Virus record (IMG/VR): IMGVR_UViG_3300013307_000026
Location: 1 to 43,520 of that record
Reading direction: 5' to 3' (one strand)
Source: a virus
DNA length: 43,520 bases
Position 1 is the first letter of the stretch, and every line of letters begins with the position of its first letter. Position numbers and translations under genes: made by a program. The notes beneath the pieces are model-generated. The model searched no databases. It saw only the letters and a list, made by a program, of their open reading frames with translations, and had not been told where the DNA came from. Below, piece by piece: positions 37,829 through 43,520 of the stretch.

Positions 37829-38983
37829 ATGATGGGCGACATGACCGTTGACCCGTTCCAACTCCGCATCACCGTGACCGAGCGATGGAAGTTAGGGATC
37901 GAGGTCGACTCCGAAGGCACGACCTACACAGGGCAGGCTGAGTTGACTCCAGATCCAGACAGCAACAGCGGTGGCACGGCGGGCGAGTGGGACAACTGGG
38001 GCGAGACGTTCCCGGACGCGAGCACGACCGGACTGCGCAGCGACGACGACGACCCGGACCTGCCGGATTTCAATGACCCCGACACCACCGGTGACGTGGT
38101 GATCGGCGACGACGACGAGGTCACCGACAAGCGGATCTGGGGTCGGATCAAGTTCGCCGGCGAGGGGCGGATCGCACGCTGCGTCCTGAAGGGTCCGAAG
38201 AACATGCCGTCCGGCCAGACCGGGATCATCGATCTGAACGGCAAGCGGGGCGGGCTGGCCTGGATCGAGGACAACCTGTTCGATCCGCAGACACCGAACT
38301 TCCGCACCGACGGTGTCGTCGGCCACCAGTTCCGCGCCTACCGCAACCGCATCCATGGTGTCTGCGACGGCTTCGGCACGTTCAGCAAGAAGGAGTGGGC
38401 CTGGGATTCTCAGATCACCGAGAACGGCATCCAGGGCGATGTCGAGATGGGCGGCAACTGGGTCGAGTGGCTGATCTACAACTTCCCCGACGACACCCAT
38501 TCCGACGGCGGACACATCGACCCGTGGCAGCACCAGGGCTGCATCCTGGTCAAGGGCATCGGCAACCGCTGGTCCGGCTACGCCAAGGCGCAGTCCGGCT
38601 CGGACTCGAACCCGGACAAGCCGTGGCTGCTGACCGCGCCGAACAAGTGGGCGAACGGGGCCTGCACGATCATCCAGGACAACACCGGGGCCGGCCTCGA
38701 CAACACGGTGATCTCGACCTTGAACTGGTACGAGGGCGGTGTCTCCCACGCGAACCTGAAGAACGGCACCTACGAGTTCTCCTACAACCAGCACTCCGAC
38801 GATGTCGCGATCGGCCCATCCTCGGGCATGTCGGGCAGCAAGTTGTCCGGCTACTACATCAGGCCGCAGTCACGGTCGGGCTGTCACATCAAGGGCATCG
38901 ACACGAACCGCTGGTGGAAGGGTCCGCAGCAGGGCCAGTTGCTGACCGAGCCCCGGGACCAGGGCATCCACTACGACTCCTAG
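37829..38983 (+). CDS. Beta-helix-like protein, isolated + strand gene (384 aa)
   Basis: Start ATG 37829 (or 37832, 37841); ribosome sites are weak (CAGCAGG). Residues 1-110 are acidic (DSNSGGTAGEWDNWG, DDDDPDLPDFNDPDTTG). Residues 115-384 show repeating short strands (IARCVLKGP, GLAWIEDNLFD, RAYRNRIHG, DGGHIDPWQHQGCILVKGI), the layout of a right-handed parallel beta-helix like pectate lyases and tailspike enzymes. A polysaccharide-binding or -degrading virion protein is plausible. It is the only + strand gene between 9.6 and 43.5 kb and ends overlapping the stop of the - strand gene at 38980 by CTAG. It may have been inserted. Confidence 0.75.
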   Translation: MMGDMTVDPFQLRITVTERWKLGIEVDSEGTTYTGQAELTPDPDSNSGGTAGEWDNWGETFPDASTTGLRSDDDDPDLPDFNDPDTTGDVVIGDDDEVTDKRIWGRIKFAGEGRIARCVLKGPKNMPSGQTGIIDLNGKRGGLAWIEDNLFDPQTPNFRTDGVVGHQFRAYRNRIHGVCDGFGTFSKKEWAWDSQITENGIQGDVEMGGNWVEWLIYNFPDDTHSDGGHIDPWQHQGCILVKGIGNRWSGYAKAQSGSDSNPDKPWLLTAPNKWANGACTIIQDNTGAGLDNTVISTLNWYEGGVSHANLKNGTYEFSYNQHSDDVAIGPSSGMSGSKLSGYYIRPQSRSGCHIKGIDTNRWWKGPQQGQLLTEPRDQGIHYDS

Positions 38984-39156
38984 TCCTCCCAGTTGACCCG
39001 GGACATCTTGTGCCGGTGGTGGGTGTCCCAGCGGTCCTTCGCCTCCGTGCCGAGCCTCGCCAGCCCGGCGATGGCGAGCCCGGCGAGGATGACGAAGGCG
39101 ACGGTGCCTACGAAGTACGCCGCAAAGGTCAGCGCCCGCATTGCTTCCTCAATCAC
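38980..39156 (-). CDS. Small membrane protein (58 aa)
   Basis: The GTG at 39156 overlaps the preceding stop (GTGA) and has AGGAGGGG upstream. One transmembrane helix (about residues 9-32, FAAYFVGTVAFVILAGLAIAG) is followed by a basic tail (RWDTHHRHKMSRVN). Its stop interlocks with the stop of the convergent gene in a shared CTAG. Function unknown. Confidence 0.7.
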   Translation of the reverse strand: MIEEAMRALTFAAYFVGTVAFVILAGLAIAGLARLGTEAKDRWDTHHRHKMSRVNWED

Positions 39157-39383
39157 AGCCCCTCCTGGTAATGCTTGTTGCGGTGGTGGGAACCGCGCCC
39201 CTGTGCTGTCGCGAACCGTCGCCCGCAGATGCCGCACTGGAAGTGGTGGCCACCGGCGCATTCTCGGAACCAGCGCTCGCCGATAGCACCTGATCTGCCG
39301 CAGACCTTGCAGCGGACCCGGCCCCTCCTGTTCGTCGGCTCGAACACTTCAGTCGCCTCGAACACTTCAGTCATTTCGGACAC
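39153..39383 (-). CDS. C2H2-type zinc-finger protein (76 aa)
   Basis: The GTG is contiguous with the preceding stop (TGAGTG). After a short repeat (EVFEATEVFEPT) come CKVCGRSG and, at the end, CGICGRRFATAQGRGSHHRNKH: a C-x2-C-x11-12-H-x4-H finger of the C2H2 type. Such fingers are rare in bacteria but occur in actinophage small proteins. It probably binds DNA or RNA. Confidence 0.75.
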   Translation of the reverse strand: MSEMTEVFEATEVFEPTNRRGRVRCKVCGRSGAIGERWFRECAGGHHFQCGICGRRFATAQGRGSHHRNKHYQEGL

Positions 39384-39563
39384 TCAAACCGGGTCACCAT
39401 CCTTGGGTCGGCGGTAGGCCTGGATCAGGTCCTGGAGGGCGCGCATGAACTCATCCATCTCGGACCCGCACCGTCGGCAGAGGTACCTGGACGGGACCGA
39501 CTGCTGACCCCAAGCCCATTCGTGACCCCGGAGGAAGCAGATCGGATAGAGCAGCCGGCGCAT
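39384..39563 (-). CDS. Cys-rich small protein (59 aa)
   Basis: The start shares a base with the preceding stop (TGATG, 39561-39565). It has CFLRGHEW and CRRCGSEMDEF, so C-x4-H plus C-x2-C could bind a zinc. Similar miniproteins with the C..GH.W....C..C layout occur in many actinophages. Role unknown. Confidence 0.65.
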   Translation of the reverse strand: MRRLLYPICFLRGHEWAWGQQSVPSRYLCRRCGSEMDEFMRALQDLIQAYRRPKDGDPV

Positions 39564-39958
39564 CAGCGCGTCGCTTTCGCCAGTTCGCGATACCCCCGGC
39601 AGGCGTTGCGGCGGCTGACGAACACGCTGCGGCCAATGCCTTCGCAGTTGGTGCACTCACCGTCGATGTCGTCCGGGCCTCGGGTGACGCCGGCGCGGAC
39701 CTCGTGCATGCCGTGGCCACCGCAGCAGCCGCAGACTGGCTTGGCCCGGTCGAGGACCCGGATGTTGGTGATGAAGTTCCGGGCGTCGATGGTGAGTACG
39801 ACGATCCGGTTCTCGTGCTTGGCGCGGGTGACCTCGACGCCGACGTCGACGGGGAATGGCCCGTAGTCGGTGTCGAGGACCGGGCCGTCCCCGGTGTGGG
39901 TGAGGTACCGGGTCGAGGTGCGCAGGGTGCGTGCGGCGAAGTCGAAGTCGGCGGTCAT
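39563..39958 (-). CDS. Hypothetical protein with zinc knuckles (131 aa)
   Basis: The ATG at 39958 overlaps the preceding stop (ATGA) and follows AGGAGTGG. Residues 1-75 are beta-rich (YGPFPVDVGVEVTRAKHENR). Residues 80-118 hold two C-x2-C pairs (CGCCGGHGMHEV and CTNCEGIG), resembling one DnaJ-type CxxCxGxG zinc centre. It may bind protein or nucleic acid. Confidence 0.7.
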   Translation of the reverse strand: MTADFDFAARTLRTSTRYLTHTGDGPVLDTDYGPFPVDVGVEVTRAKHENRIVVLTIDARNFITNIRVLDRAKPVCGCCGGHGMHEVRAGVTRGPDDIDGECTNCEGIGRSVFVSRRNACRGYRELAKATR

Positions 39959-40257
39959 GTAAACCACTCCTGTCGAGCCATCGGGAGGACGTGCTCTTTC
40001 AAGGCGGCGCGGATCGTGACCTGGATCGGCGCCGGGATGTCGGCCCAGAGGATGTCGCCCGCGTTGTGGAGGACACCGATGGTGCCGTCCTTACGTCGGA
40101 CGGTTCCCCGGGCGCGGAGGTACCAACCGTTCCAGCCGGAGGTGAGGGTGATGTGCTCGACGACGATCGGGCTGCCCTTTGGTGGCTGGTAATCGAACCG
40201 TTCGTTGGGCTCGAGGAAGACGTCCACTTCACGCTGGACACTGGAACGGACGTTCAC
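39955..40257 (-). CDS. Hypothetical protein (100 aa)
   Basis: The GTG at 40257 follows AAGGGGGATCCG. The product is a beta-rich small domain (QREVDVFLEPNERFDYQPPKG, ITLTSGWNGWYLRARGTVRR) with a C-terminal helix (APIQVTIRAALKEHVLP). No motif recognised. Its stop overlaps the next start by 4 nt (ATGA). Confidence 0.65.
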   Translation of the reverse strand: MNVRSSVQREVDVFLEPNERFDYQPPKGSPIVVEHITLTSGWNGWYLRARGTVRRKDGTIGVLHNAGDILWADIPAPIQVTIRAALKEHVLPMARQEWFT

Positions 40258-40278
40258 CGGATCCCCCTTCTCAACGAC

Positions 40279-40677
40279 TCACGCTCCGTCATCCGGTAGT
40301 GGGTCCTCGCTGACCTCCAGGAAGCCCTCGTCCACCATCGCCTGCATCGCGTCACCCCAGTGCACGGTGATATCAGCCCACCCGGGCGGTCGGTCGTAGC
40401 GGTAGCCACCGATCCGATCCGCCGTCCTGGTCCGGCCAACCGGGTAGTGCCCGATCCTGGTTGACCCGCACCGGATGCACCTGATCCGGTGCACCCAGAT
40501 GCGTCGGCCATTTCTGTCCTGGCCGATGTAGAACGCCGCACCCAGCAGGTCCCACTGGCAGGTGCTCGCCTTGCACGCGAGGATCAGTGCTCGCGCGCTG
40601 GTCGCCCGTGCATCGGTCACTGCTGTTAAACGACGGCGTCGTTTCGTGTCGGGGGTTGCGTGTTTGGCCTGAGCCAT
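40279..40677 (-). CDS. Zinc-ribbon phage protein (132 aa)
   Basis: The ATG at 40677 directly follows the - strand box GAGAGGACACC (40680-40690) and promoter P6. A basic N-terminus (KRRRRLTAVTDAR) precedes C-x4-C (CKASTCQWDL) and C-x2-C (IRCIRCGSTR), then GGYRYDRPPGW. The pair of Cys motifs and YDRPPGW resemble a family of actinophage proteins of unknown role, probably nucleic-acid binding. Confidence 0.75.
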   Translation of the reverse strand: MAQAKHATPDTKRRRRLTAVTDARATSARALILACKASTCQWDLLGAAFYIGQDRNGRRIWVHRIRCIRCGSTRIGHYPVGRTRTADRIGGYRYDRPPGWADITVHWGDAMQAMVDEGFLEVSEDPLPDDGA

Positions 40678-40718
40678 TGGGTGTCCTCTCGGGTCGCAGT
40701 TCTCGGCGGGTCGTCGCT

Positions 40719-40728
40719 GAGTATACGC
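40719..40728 (-). promoter_or_regulatory. GCGTATACTC element, promoter/operator P6
   Basis: Minus strand GCGTATACTC, identical to P5. TATACT occupies 40725-40720 (reading leftward), 5 nt after the stop of the upstream gene and 30 nt before the start box of the 132-aa gene. No clear -35. Confidence 0.7.
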
Positions 40729-40732
40729 AGGC

Positions 40733-41239
40733 TCAGAGGTTGGGGCCGGTTACTCCGATGTCCAGCGGATCTTTCTTCAGTTCCATCCGCCGCTCATTCC
40801 TGGCATCCCAACAGGTGGGACACCAAGCATCCCGGATGACGTCCCGGACGATCGCCACCGTCTCACCGTCTCGGTTCGTGGACTGCCCGCGTTCCTCGGC
40901 CGTCCACTCGCGGGGCTGGTCGACGAAGCCGCGCATGCAGACACCGACGGCATGGGAGCAACGGCAGTTCCGGAAGGCGCAGGCCCGGTCGTCGTACATC
41001 CTGCGGCCGCGCTGGATCCGCTTCTGCTCCTCCTCGAAGGCGCCCCGGATCATCGACGGCTTGATCCAGTAGGAGCCGCCGTGGTCGTGGGCGTACATGA
41101 CGGCCCACTCCAGCGGGACGTTGGAGAGTTGGTCGGCCCAGACCTGGGACTGGTCGGCCAGCAGGTCGGGGGTGGTGTTGGGCCAGATGCCGAGACCGAC
41201 GCAGGTGTCGATCAGGGTCGAGGCCTCGAGGACGTTCAC
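40733..41239 (-). CDS. Possible helicase-loader-like protein (168 aa)
   Basis: The GTG at 41239 overlaps the preceding stop (GTGA) and follows GGGGAG. The N-terminus (LIDTCVGLGIWPNTTPDLL, VWADQLSNVPLEWAVMYAHD, WIKPSMIRGAFEEEQ) has the helical pattern W...L...P.E.A...A...P..I of G39P-like helicase loader/inhibitor domains. The C-terminus adds Cys-rich segments (CAFRNCRCSHAVGVC; WCPTCWDAR). Together with the upstream gene it may form a replication module. The assignment rests on pattern only. Confidence 0.6.
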   Translation of the reverse strand: MNVLEASTLIDTCVGLGIWPNTTPDLLADQSQVWADQLSNVPLEWAVMYAHDHGGSYWIKPSMIRGAFEEEQKRIQRGRRMYDDRACAFRNCRCSHAVGVCMRGFVDQPREWTAEERGQSTNRDGETVAIVRDVIRDAWCPTCWDARNERRMELKKDPLDIGVTGPNL

Positions 41240-41409
41240 CGACGGCACTCCCCGCATTCGGCAGCGAGTCCGGGGGCGTGCACGTGCGGCGGGTCGGGGT
41301 CGCGCTGGTCGGTCAGCCAGTGGGTGGCTGGTTCGCCGCTGTAACCGAGACGACAGCGGTGGTTGCAGCGTGGCCAGTGCACGCCGACCACGGTGTCGTC
41401 GGCAGTCAT
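41236..41409 (-). CDS. Cys/His-rich miniprotein (57 aa)
   Basis: ATG at 41409 overlaps the preceding stop (ATGA) and its stop overlaps the next start (GTGA). It holds CNHRC near residue 15-19 and a terminal CGEC, with several His. Coupling on both sides supports translation; a zinc-binding adaptor between the two replication-like genes is a possible role. Confidence 0.65.
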   Translation of the reverse strand: MTADDTVVGVHWPRCNHRCRLGYSGEPATHWLTDQRDPDPPHVHAPGLAAECGECRR

Positions 41410-41813
41410 AAGCCGATCTCCCGGATGGTCTCGCCCGGCATGGCGCCCTGCTGCAGCCGGGCGATCACGGCCTCCCGGGCTGACTGGGTGCCCTTCACCT
41501 GGACCAGGGAGCGGGGCTGCTCATCGGCCAGGAACGGGACGACGTCGAAGCGGCCGGCGCGGCCGGCGGCGAGGCAGGCCCGCCAGGCGGTGCGCCAGTC
41601 CTCGATGGTGTCGCAGTCCTTGGCGACGCTCCTGCAGATTCCGGCGACGCGGCGGACGAGGGCAGTGTGCGGGGGCTTGTCGGCCCGAGCCTTGGAGTAG
41701 CCGGCGCACCAGGCGGCGACGAGATCTCCGGCGGTGGGTTTGGGCTGTTCCTGCTCGACGGCGAGGAGGGCAGGCTGATCAGGGTTCTGTGCTCGGCGGG
41801 TCACCCTCGGCAT
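41406..41813 (-). CDS. Possible replication-associated protein (135 aa)
   Basis: ATG at 41813 (weak GGCAGG). The central part reads TAGDLVAAWCAGYSKARAD, ALVRRVAGICRSVAKDCDTI, DWRTAWRACLAAGR. This 'DLVAAW...' helical module is typical of the C-terminal part of actinophage and actinobacterial replication or HTH proteins. The N-terminal HTH is missing, so it is a stand-alone module or the family is different. It is the first gene of the P7 unit. Confidence 0.55.
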   Translation of the reverse strand: MPRVTRRAQNPDQPALLAVEQEQPKPTAGDLVAAWCAGYSKARADKPPHTALVRRVAGICRSVAKDCDTIEDWRTAWRACLAAGRAGRFDVVPFLADEQPRSLVQVKGTQSAREAVIARLQQGAMPGETIREIGL

Positions 41814-41891
41814 CCTGCCACTGTCTCGGGACCGGCGGGAGGGGGTTGACGTCTCTCAGCCGGGACCGTGTAGCGTCCTCAGAAGTTGATT

Positions 41892-41922
41892 GACCCCGGC
41901 ACCGTGAAAGCGGCCCGGGGTC
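41892..41922 (-). promoter_or_regulatory. Leader hairpin between P7 and its first gene
   Basis: GACCCCGG (41892-41899) and CCGGGGTC (41915-41922) form an 8-bp stem with a 15-nt loop in the 157-nt leader of the 135-aa gene. It could act as an attenuator. The rest of 41814-41968 shows no gene. Confidence 0.45.
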
Positions 41923-41968
41923 GGCCGGCGAGTATTCCTGGGCAGTTTACTCAAGCCGGTTGATGGAT

Positions 41969-41978
41969 GAGTATACAC
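41969..41978 (-). promoter_or_regulatory. GTGTATACTC element, promoter/operator P7
   Basis: Minus strand GTGTATACTC, identical to P3 and P4, at the left part of a 520-nt gene-free region (41814-42332). It would read leftward into the 135-aa gene. Unlike the others no GAGAGGACACC box follows it. Confidence 0.65.
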
Positions 41979-42037
41979 GCCTTGGGTCTGACAGTGCTCC
42001 CCCATTCCAGATGCACGGCGGGTGATTCCATCCCCCG

Positions 42038-42060
42038 AGCAGGAGAACCGCCCTCCTGCT
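42038..42060. terminator. Hairpin, 8-bp stem
   Basis: AGCAGGAG (42038-42045) and CTCCTGCT (42053-42060) with a 7-nt loop, in the gene-free region upstream of P7. It may stop leftward transcription from the right before P7. Confidence 0.5.
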
Positions 42061-42136
42061 GGCTCGTGAACGCGTCACGGGTCTATCAACGGATCAGCCT
42101 GCGGCCTTTCAGCCAGCGGGCCTGATGTGTTTCTCC

Positions 42137-42194
42137 GGCATGAAAATGATCTTGGTTTCCCGAGATCCCATGCAGGAGGGGGGAGGGGGGGAGG
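42137..42194. other. Palindrome and G-tract in noncoding region
   Basis: GATCT (42148-42152 area) and AGATC form a small stem inside GCATG/CATGC arms (about 42138-42172). Directly next come GG, A, six G, A, seven G, A, GG (42175-42194) on the + strand, which could fold into a G-quadruplex. No gene is seen in 41814-42332. Confidence 0.5.
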
Positions 42195-42279
42195 ATTTCT
42201 GTGCCTTCAGTCGATGCCCGCTAGGGCCCCTGGTCTTGATGGGTGACCACGGCCTGGGTGATGCTCTACTGTGGGTGGT

Positions 42280-42321
42280 CCCCGGGGCGGTCAAGGATGG
42301 GTGTCCTCTCCCGCCCCGGGG
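42280..42321 (-). terminator. Hairpin with a start-box sequence in its loop
   Basis: CCCCGGGGCGG (42280-42290) and CCGCCCCGGGG (42311-42321) form an 11-bp stem. The 20-nt loop on the - strand contains the full GAGAGGACACC box. No start codon follows at the usual distance. It lies 11 nt after the 104-aa gene, so it is placed as a terminator. Confidence 0.65.
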
Positions 42322-42332
42322 GATCCGGACGC

Positions 42333-42647
42333 TCAGCCGATCGCGAAGAATTTGCGTATCTCGCGAGTGCCGGCCAGCCCGCGTTGGGTCCCGATGTACC
42401 GGTCGTGGTCGGAGACGGTCTCCTGCCGGCCGTTTCGCCTCCTGGTGTAACTGGGCACGTAGGCGAACCTGGCCTTCTCCGTCCACCAGCCGCCGGATGG
42501 CTTGCAGAAGTAGAAGTCGCCGGTCTCGATCTCCCCCCGCCCCAGCGTCACTCCGAGCAGTGTCAGCCGCCACTCTCCCTCGCGGGTCAGGTGGATCTGG
42601 AGCAGGGTCCGCTCGCTGTCACGTCGGGGGCGTCTGGTCTCGGTCAT
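42333..42647 (-). CDS. Hypothetical protein (104 aa)
   Basis: The ATG at 42647 overlaps the preceding stop (ATGA). It is basic, with beta strands (LLQIHLTREGEWRLTLLGVT, GDFYFCKPSGGWWTEKARF) and a basic end (RYIGTQRGLAGTREIRKFF). Similar in style to small single-stranded nucleic-acid binding or DUF proteins, but no family is recognised. Confidence 0.65.
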   Translation of the reverse strand: MTETRRPRRDSERTLLQIHLTREGEWRLTLLGVTLGRGEIETGDFYFCKPSGGWWTEKARFAYVPSYTRRRNGRQETVSDHDRYIGTQRGLAGTREIRKFFAIG

Positions 42648-43057
42648 ACGGCGACCGGCTCGCACTCGGTGATGACTTCGGATGGCGACTTGCCGAGGTC
42701 GATGCCGCAGTTGATGGCATTGGCGACGACCCGGTTGCGGACTTTTTTGATCCTCCGATCGCTGGACAGGGCGAGCGCTCGCGCCAGCGAGACCGTCTCG
42801 GAGTACGCCTCCTGGCTAAGGCGCTGTGCCCAGAGCCCGGACTGCGTCTCGTCGGGATCGATACACCACTCAGACAGATGCCGCGCCTTGGTGGCGTAGA
42901 CCGGGATGCCTTTGTTGCGGAGGTGCTTCGCCGCGTCAGCCACATAGGTGCGATGACCGCCGAGGTCGGCGACCCGGTCGTGAAATGCGTTGGCGAACAT
43001 GGGGCCGTCTCGGAGTGCGACGACGATGGCTTCGGCGGTCTCCGTCAACTTGGTCAC
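42644..43057 (-). CDS. Winged-helix-like protein (137 aa)
   Basis: The GTG at 43057 overlaps the preceding stop (GTGA). The N-terminal 65 residues (AEAIVVALRDGPMFANAFHDRVADLGG, VADAAKHLRNKGIPVYATKA) have the helix-turn-helix and wing pattern used by phage regulators or replication proteins. The C-terminus is helical and basic (SSDRRIKKVRNRVVANAINCG). A DNA-binding role is inferred. Confidence 0.65.
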   Translation of the reverse strand: MTKLTETAEAIVVALRDGPMFANAFHDRVADLGGHRTYVADAAKHLRNKGIPVYATKARHLSEWCIDPDETQSGLWAQRLSQEAYSETVSLARALALSSDRRIKKVRNRVVANAINCGIDLGKSPSEVITECEPVAV

Positions 43058-43506
43058 TGCGTCAGCCCCTCGACCGTGTCCGGCACCTCGCCGTACAACG
43101 CGCTATTGAGGGCACCCAGAGTCTCGCCGAGCAGTTCTTCGAGGCGGCCGGCGGGAATCCCTCGTTGTTCGGCGTTGCGTCTGGCCCGCTGGATGTCGCC
43201 TCGCAGGTTGCCCATCCGGATCTTGATGCCGCTGACCTCGTGGTTCCAGTCAGTGATGTCGTCGCCTTCGAATGCTTGAACACCGGCCGGGTTGCCGCCG
43301 GCTTCGCGGATCACCTGGTCGTGGCGCTCCTGGGCGGCCTCTTCGAGCGCCTGTCGAGCCGCCTGCGCTGTGGCCGGGTCGGCCTTGATTGCAGCCCGCA
43401 ACGACTTGGGATTGGCGGCGATGTCGACGACCTTCGAGCCCTTCGGCATCCCAGCCTCTCGGCCCGCCTCCATCAGCCGGTCGCGACGTTCGGGGGTCAT
43501 AGACAC
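43054..43506 (-). CDS. Hypothetical helical protein, start uncertain (150 aa)
   Basis: Possible starts are GTG 43506 and ATG 43500; the frame is open to the window edge, so the true start may lie outside. The product is almost entirely charged helix (SLRAAIKADPATAQAARQALEEAAQERHDQV, LRGDIQRARRNAEQRG), likely a coiled coil. No motif is recognised. Its stop overlaps the next start by GTGA. Confidence 0.6.
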   Translation of the reverse strand: MSMTPERRDRLMEAGREAGMPKGSKVVDIAANPKSLRAAIKADPATAQAARQALEEAAQERHDQVIREAGGNPAGVQAFEGDDITDWNHEVSGIKIRMGNLRGDIQRARRNAEQRGIPAGRLEELLGETLGALNSALYGEVPDTVEGLTQ

Positions 43507-43520
43507 ATCCCGCTCACCAA

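Noticed and set aside
42125-43279. A 384-codon open frame on the + strand
   Set aside because: It runs antisense to three coupled - strand genes and across a palindrome and G-tract; its composition is Arg/Ser/Gly-rich.
1-43520. tRNA genes, CRISPR arrays, insertion sequences
   Set aside because: No cloverleaf with a GTTCGAATC-type arm, no regularly spaced repeat array, and no transposase-like protein were found.
1-43520. Integrase and immunity repressor
   Set aside because: No tyrosine or serine recombinase motif and no clear phage repressor was seen; the winged-helix-like gene at 42644 is not enough to call lysogeny.

Overview
The window is a large piece of a tailed actinobacterial phage or prophage of the siphovirus type. 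The DNA is very G+C rich (about two thirds by eye) and genes are packed with 1-8 nt overlaps. The structural cassette is that of actinobacteriophages: portal, MuF-protease fusion, HK97-fold capsid protein, head-tail adaptors, a frameshifted tail assembly chaperone, a 1115-residue tape measure and carbohydrate-binding minor tail proteins. The 'GEAGPEAV' tape-measure tail and the Cys-rich fibre N-termini fit the same group. The host genus cannot be read from the sequence. No terminase, integrase, polymerase or tRNA gene is visible, so the window is probably only part of the genome.

Region 1 (1-9563, + strand): a repeat-rich left end (1-399), then about 25 small accessory genes. Most are preceded by a near-invariant 11-mer, GAGAGGACACC, a few bases before the start codon. 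Groups of genes begin at a short palindromic element, GNGTATACTC, whose centre is a perfect -10 hexamer (TATACT). G+C-rich hairpins end some groups. Products include an HhH-like protein, a secreted protein, many zinc-ribbon miniproteins, several very small membrane proteins and a DUF932 protein. A 362-nt gap (8732-9093) has inverted repeats and a perfect DnaA box.

Region 2 (9567-37792, - strand, read right to left): lysis and surface enzymes first (37792-35631: M15-like peptidase, binding protein, GH25 muramidase, holin candidate). Next come a small accessory set, portal, MuF-protease fusion, capsid, tail tube, a GDPD enzyme, connectors, chaperone, tape measure, tail hub, fibres and two small genes that meet the left arm tail to tail at 9563/9567. 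The accessory 11-mer is absent here. Instead a GCTAGC-centred element recurs in four intergenic gaps, before the lysis, portal, capsid and chaperone genes.

Region 3 (37829-38983, + strand): a single beta-helix-like gene facing against everything around it, possibly a later insertion.

Region 4 (38980-43506, - strand): small genes including zinc fingers, a possible replication pair (41813-40733) and a winged-helix-like protein. It carries two more GNGTATACTC sites and two more 11-mers in reverse orientation, so the two arms appear to share one regulatory code that the structural genes do not use.

The strongest unexplained signals are this paired promoter/start-box code, the GCTAGC elements of the late operon, a ten-unit Trp-rich repeat in the tape measure, a GVLG peptide shared by three neighbouring cell-wall proteins, and a probable internal start in the MuF-protease fusion.
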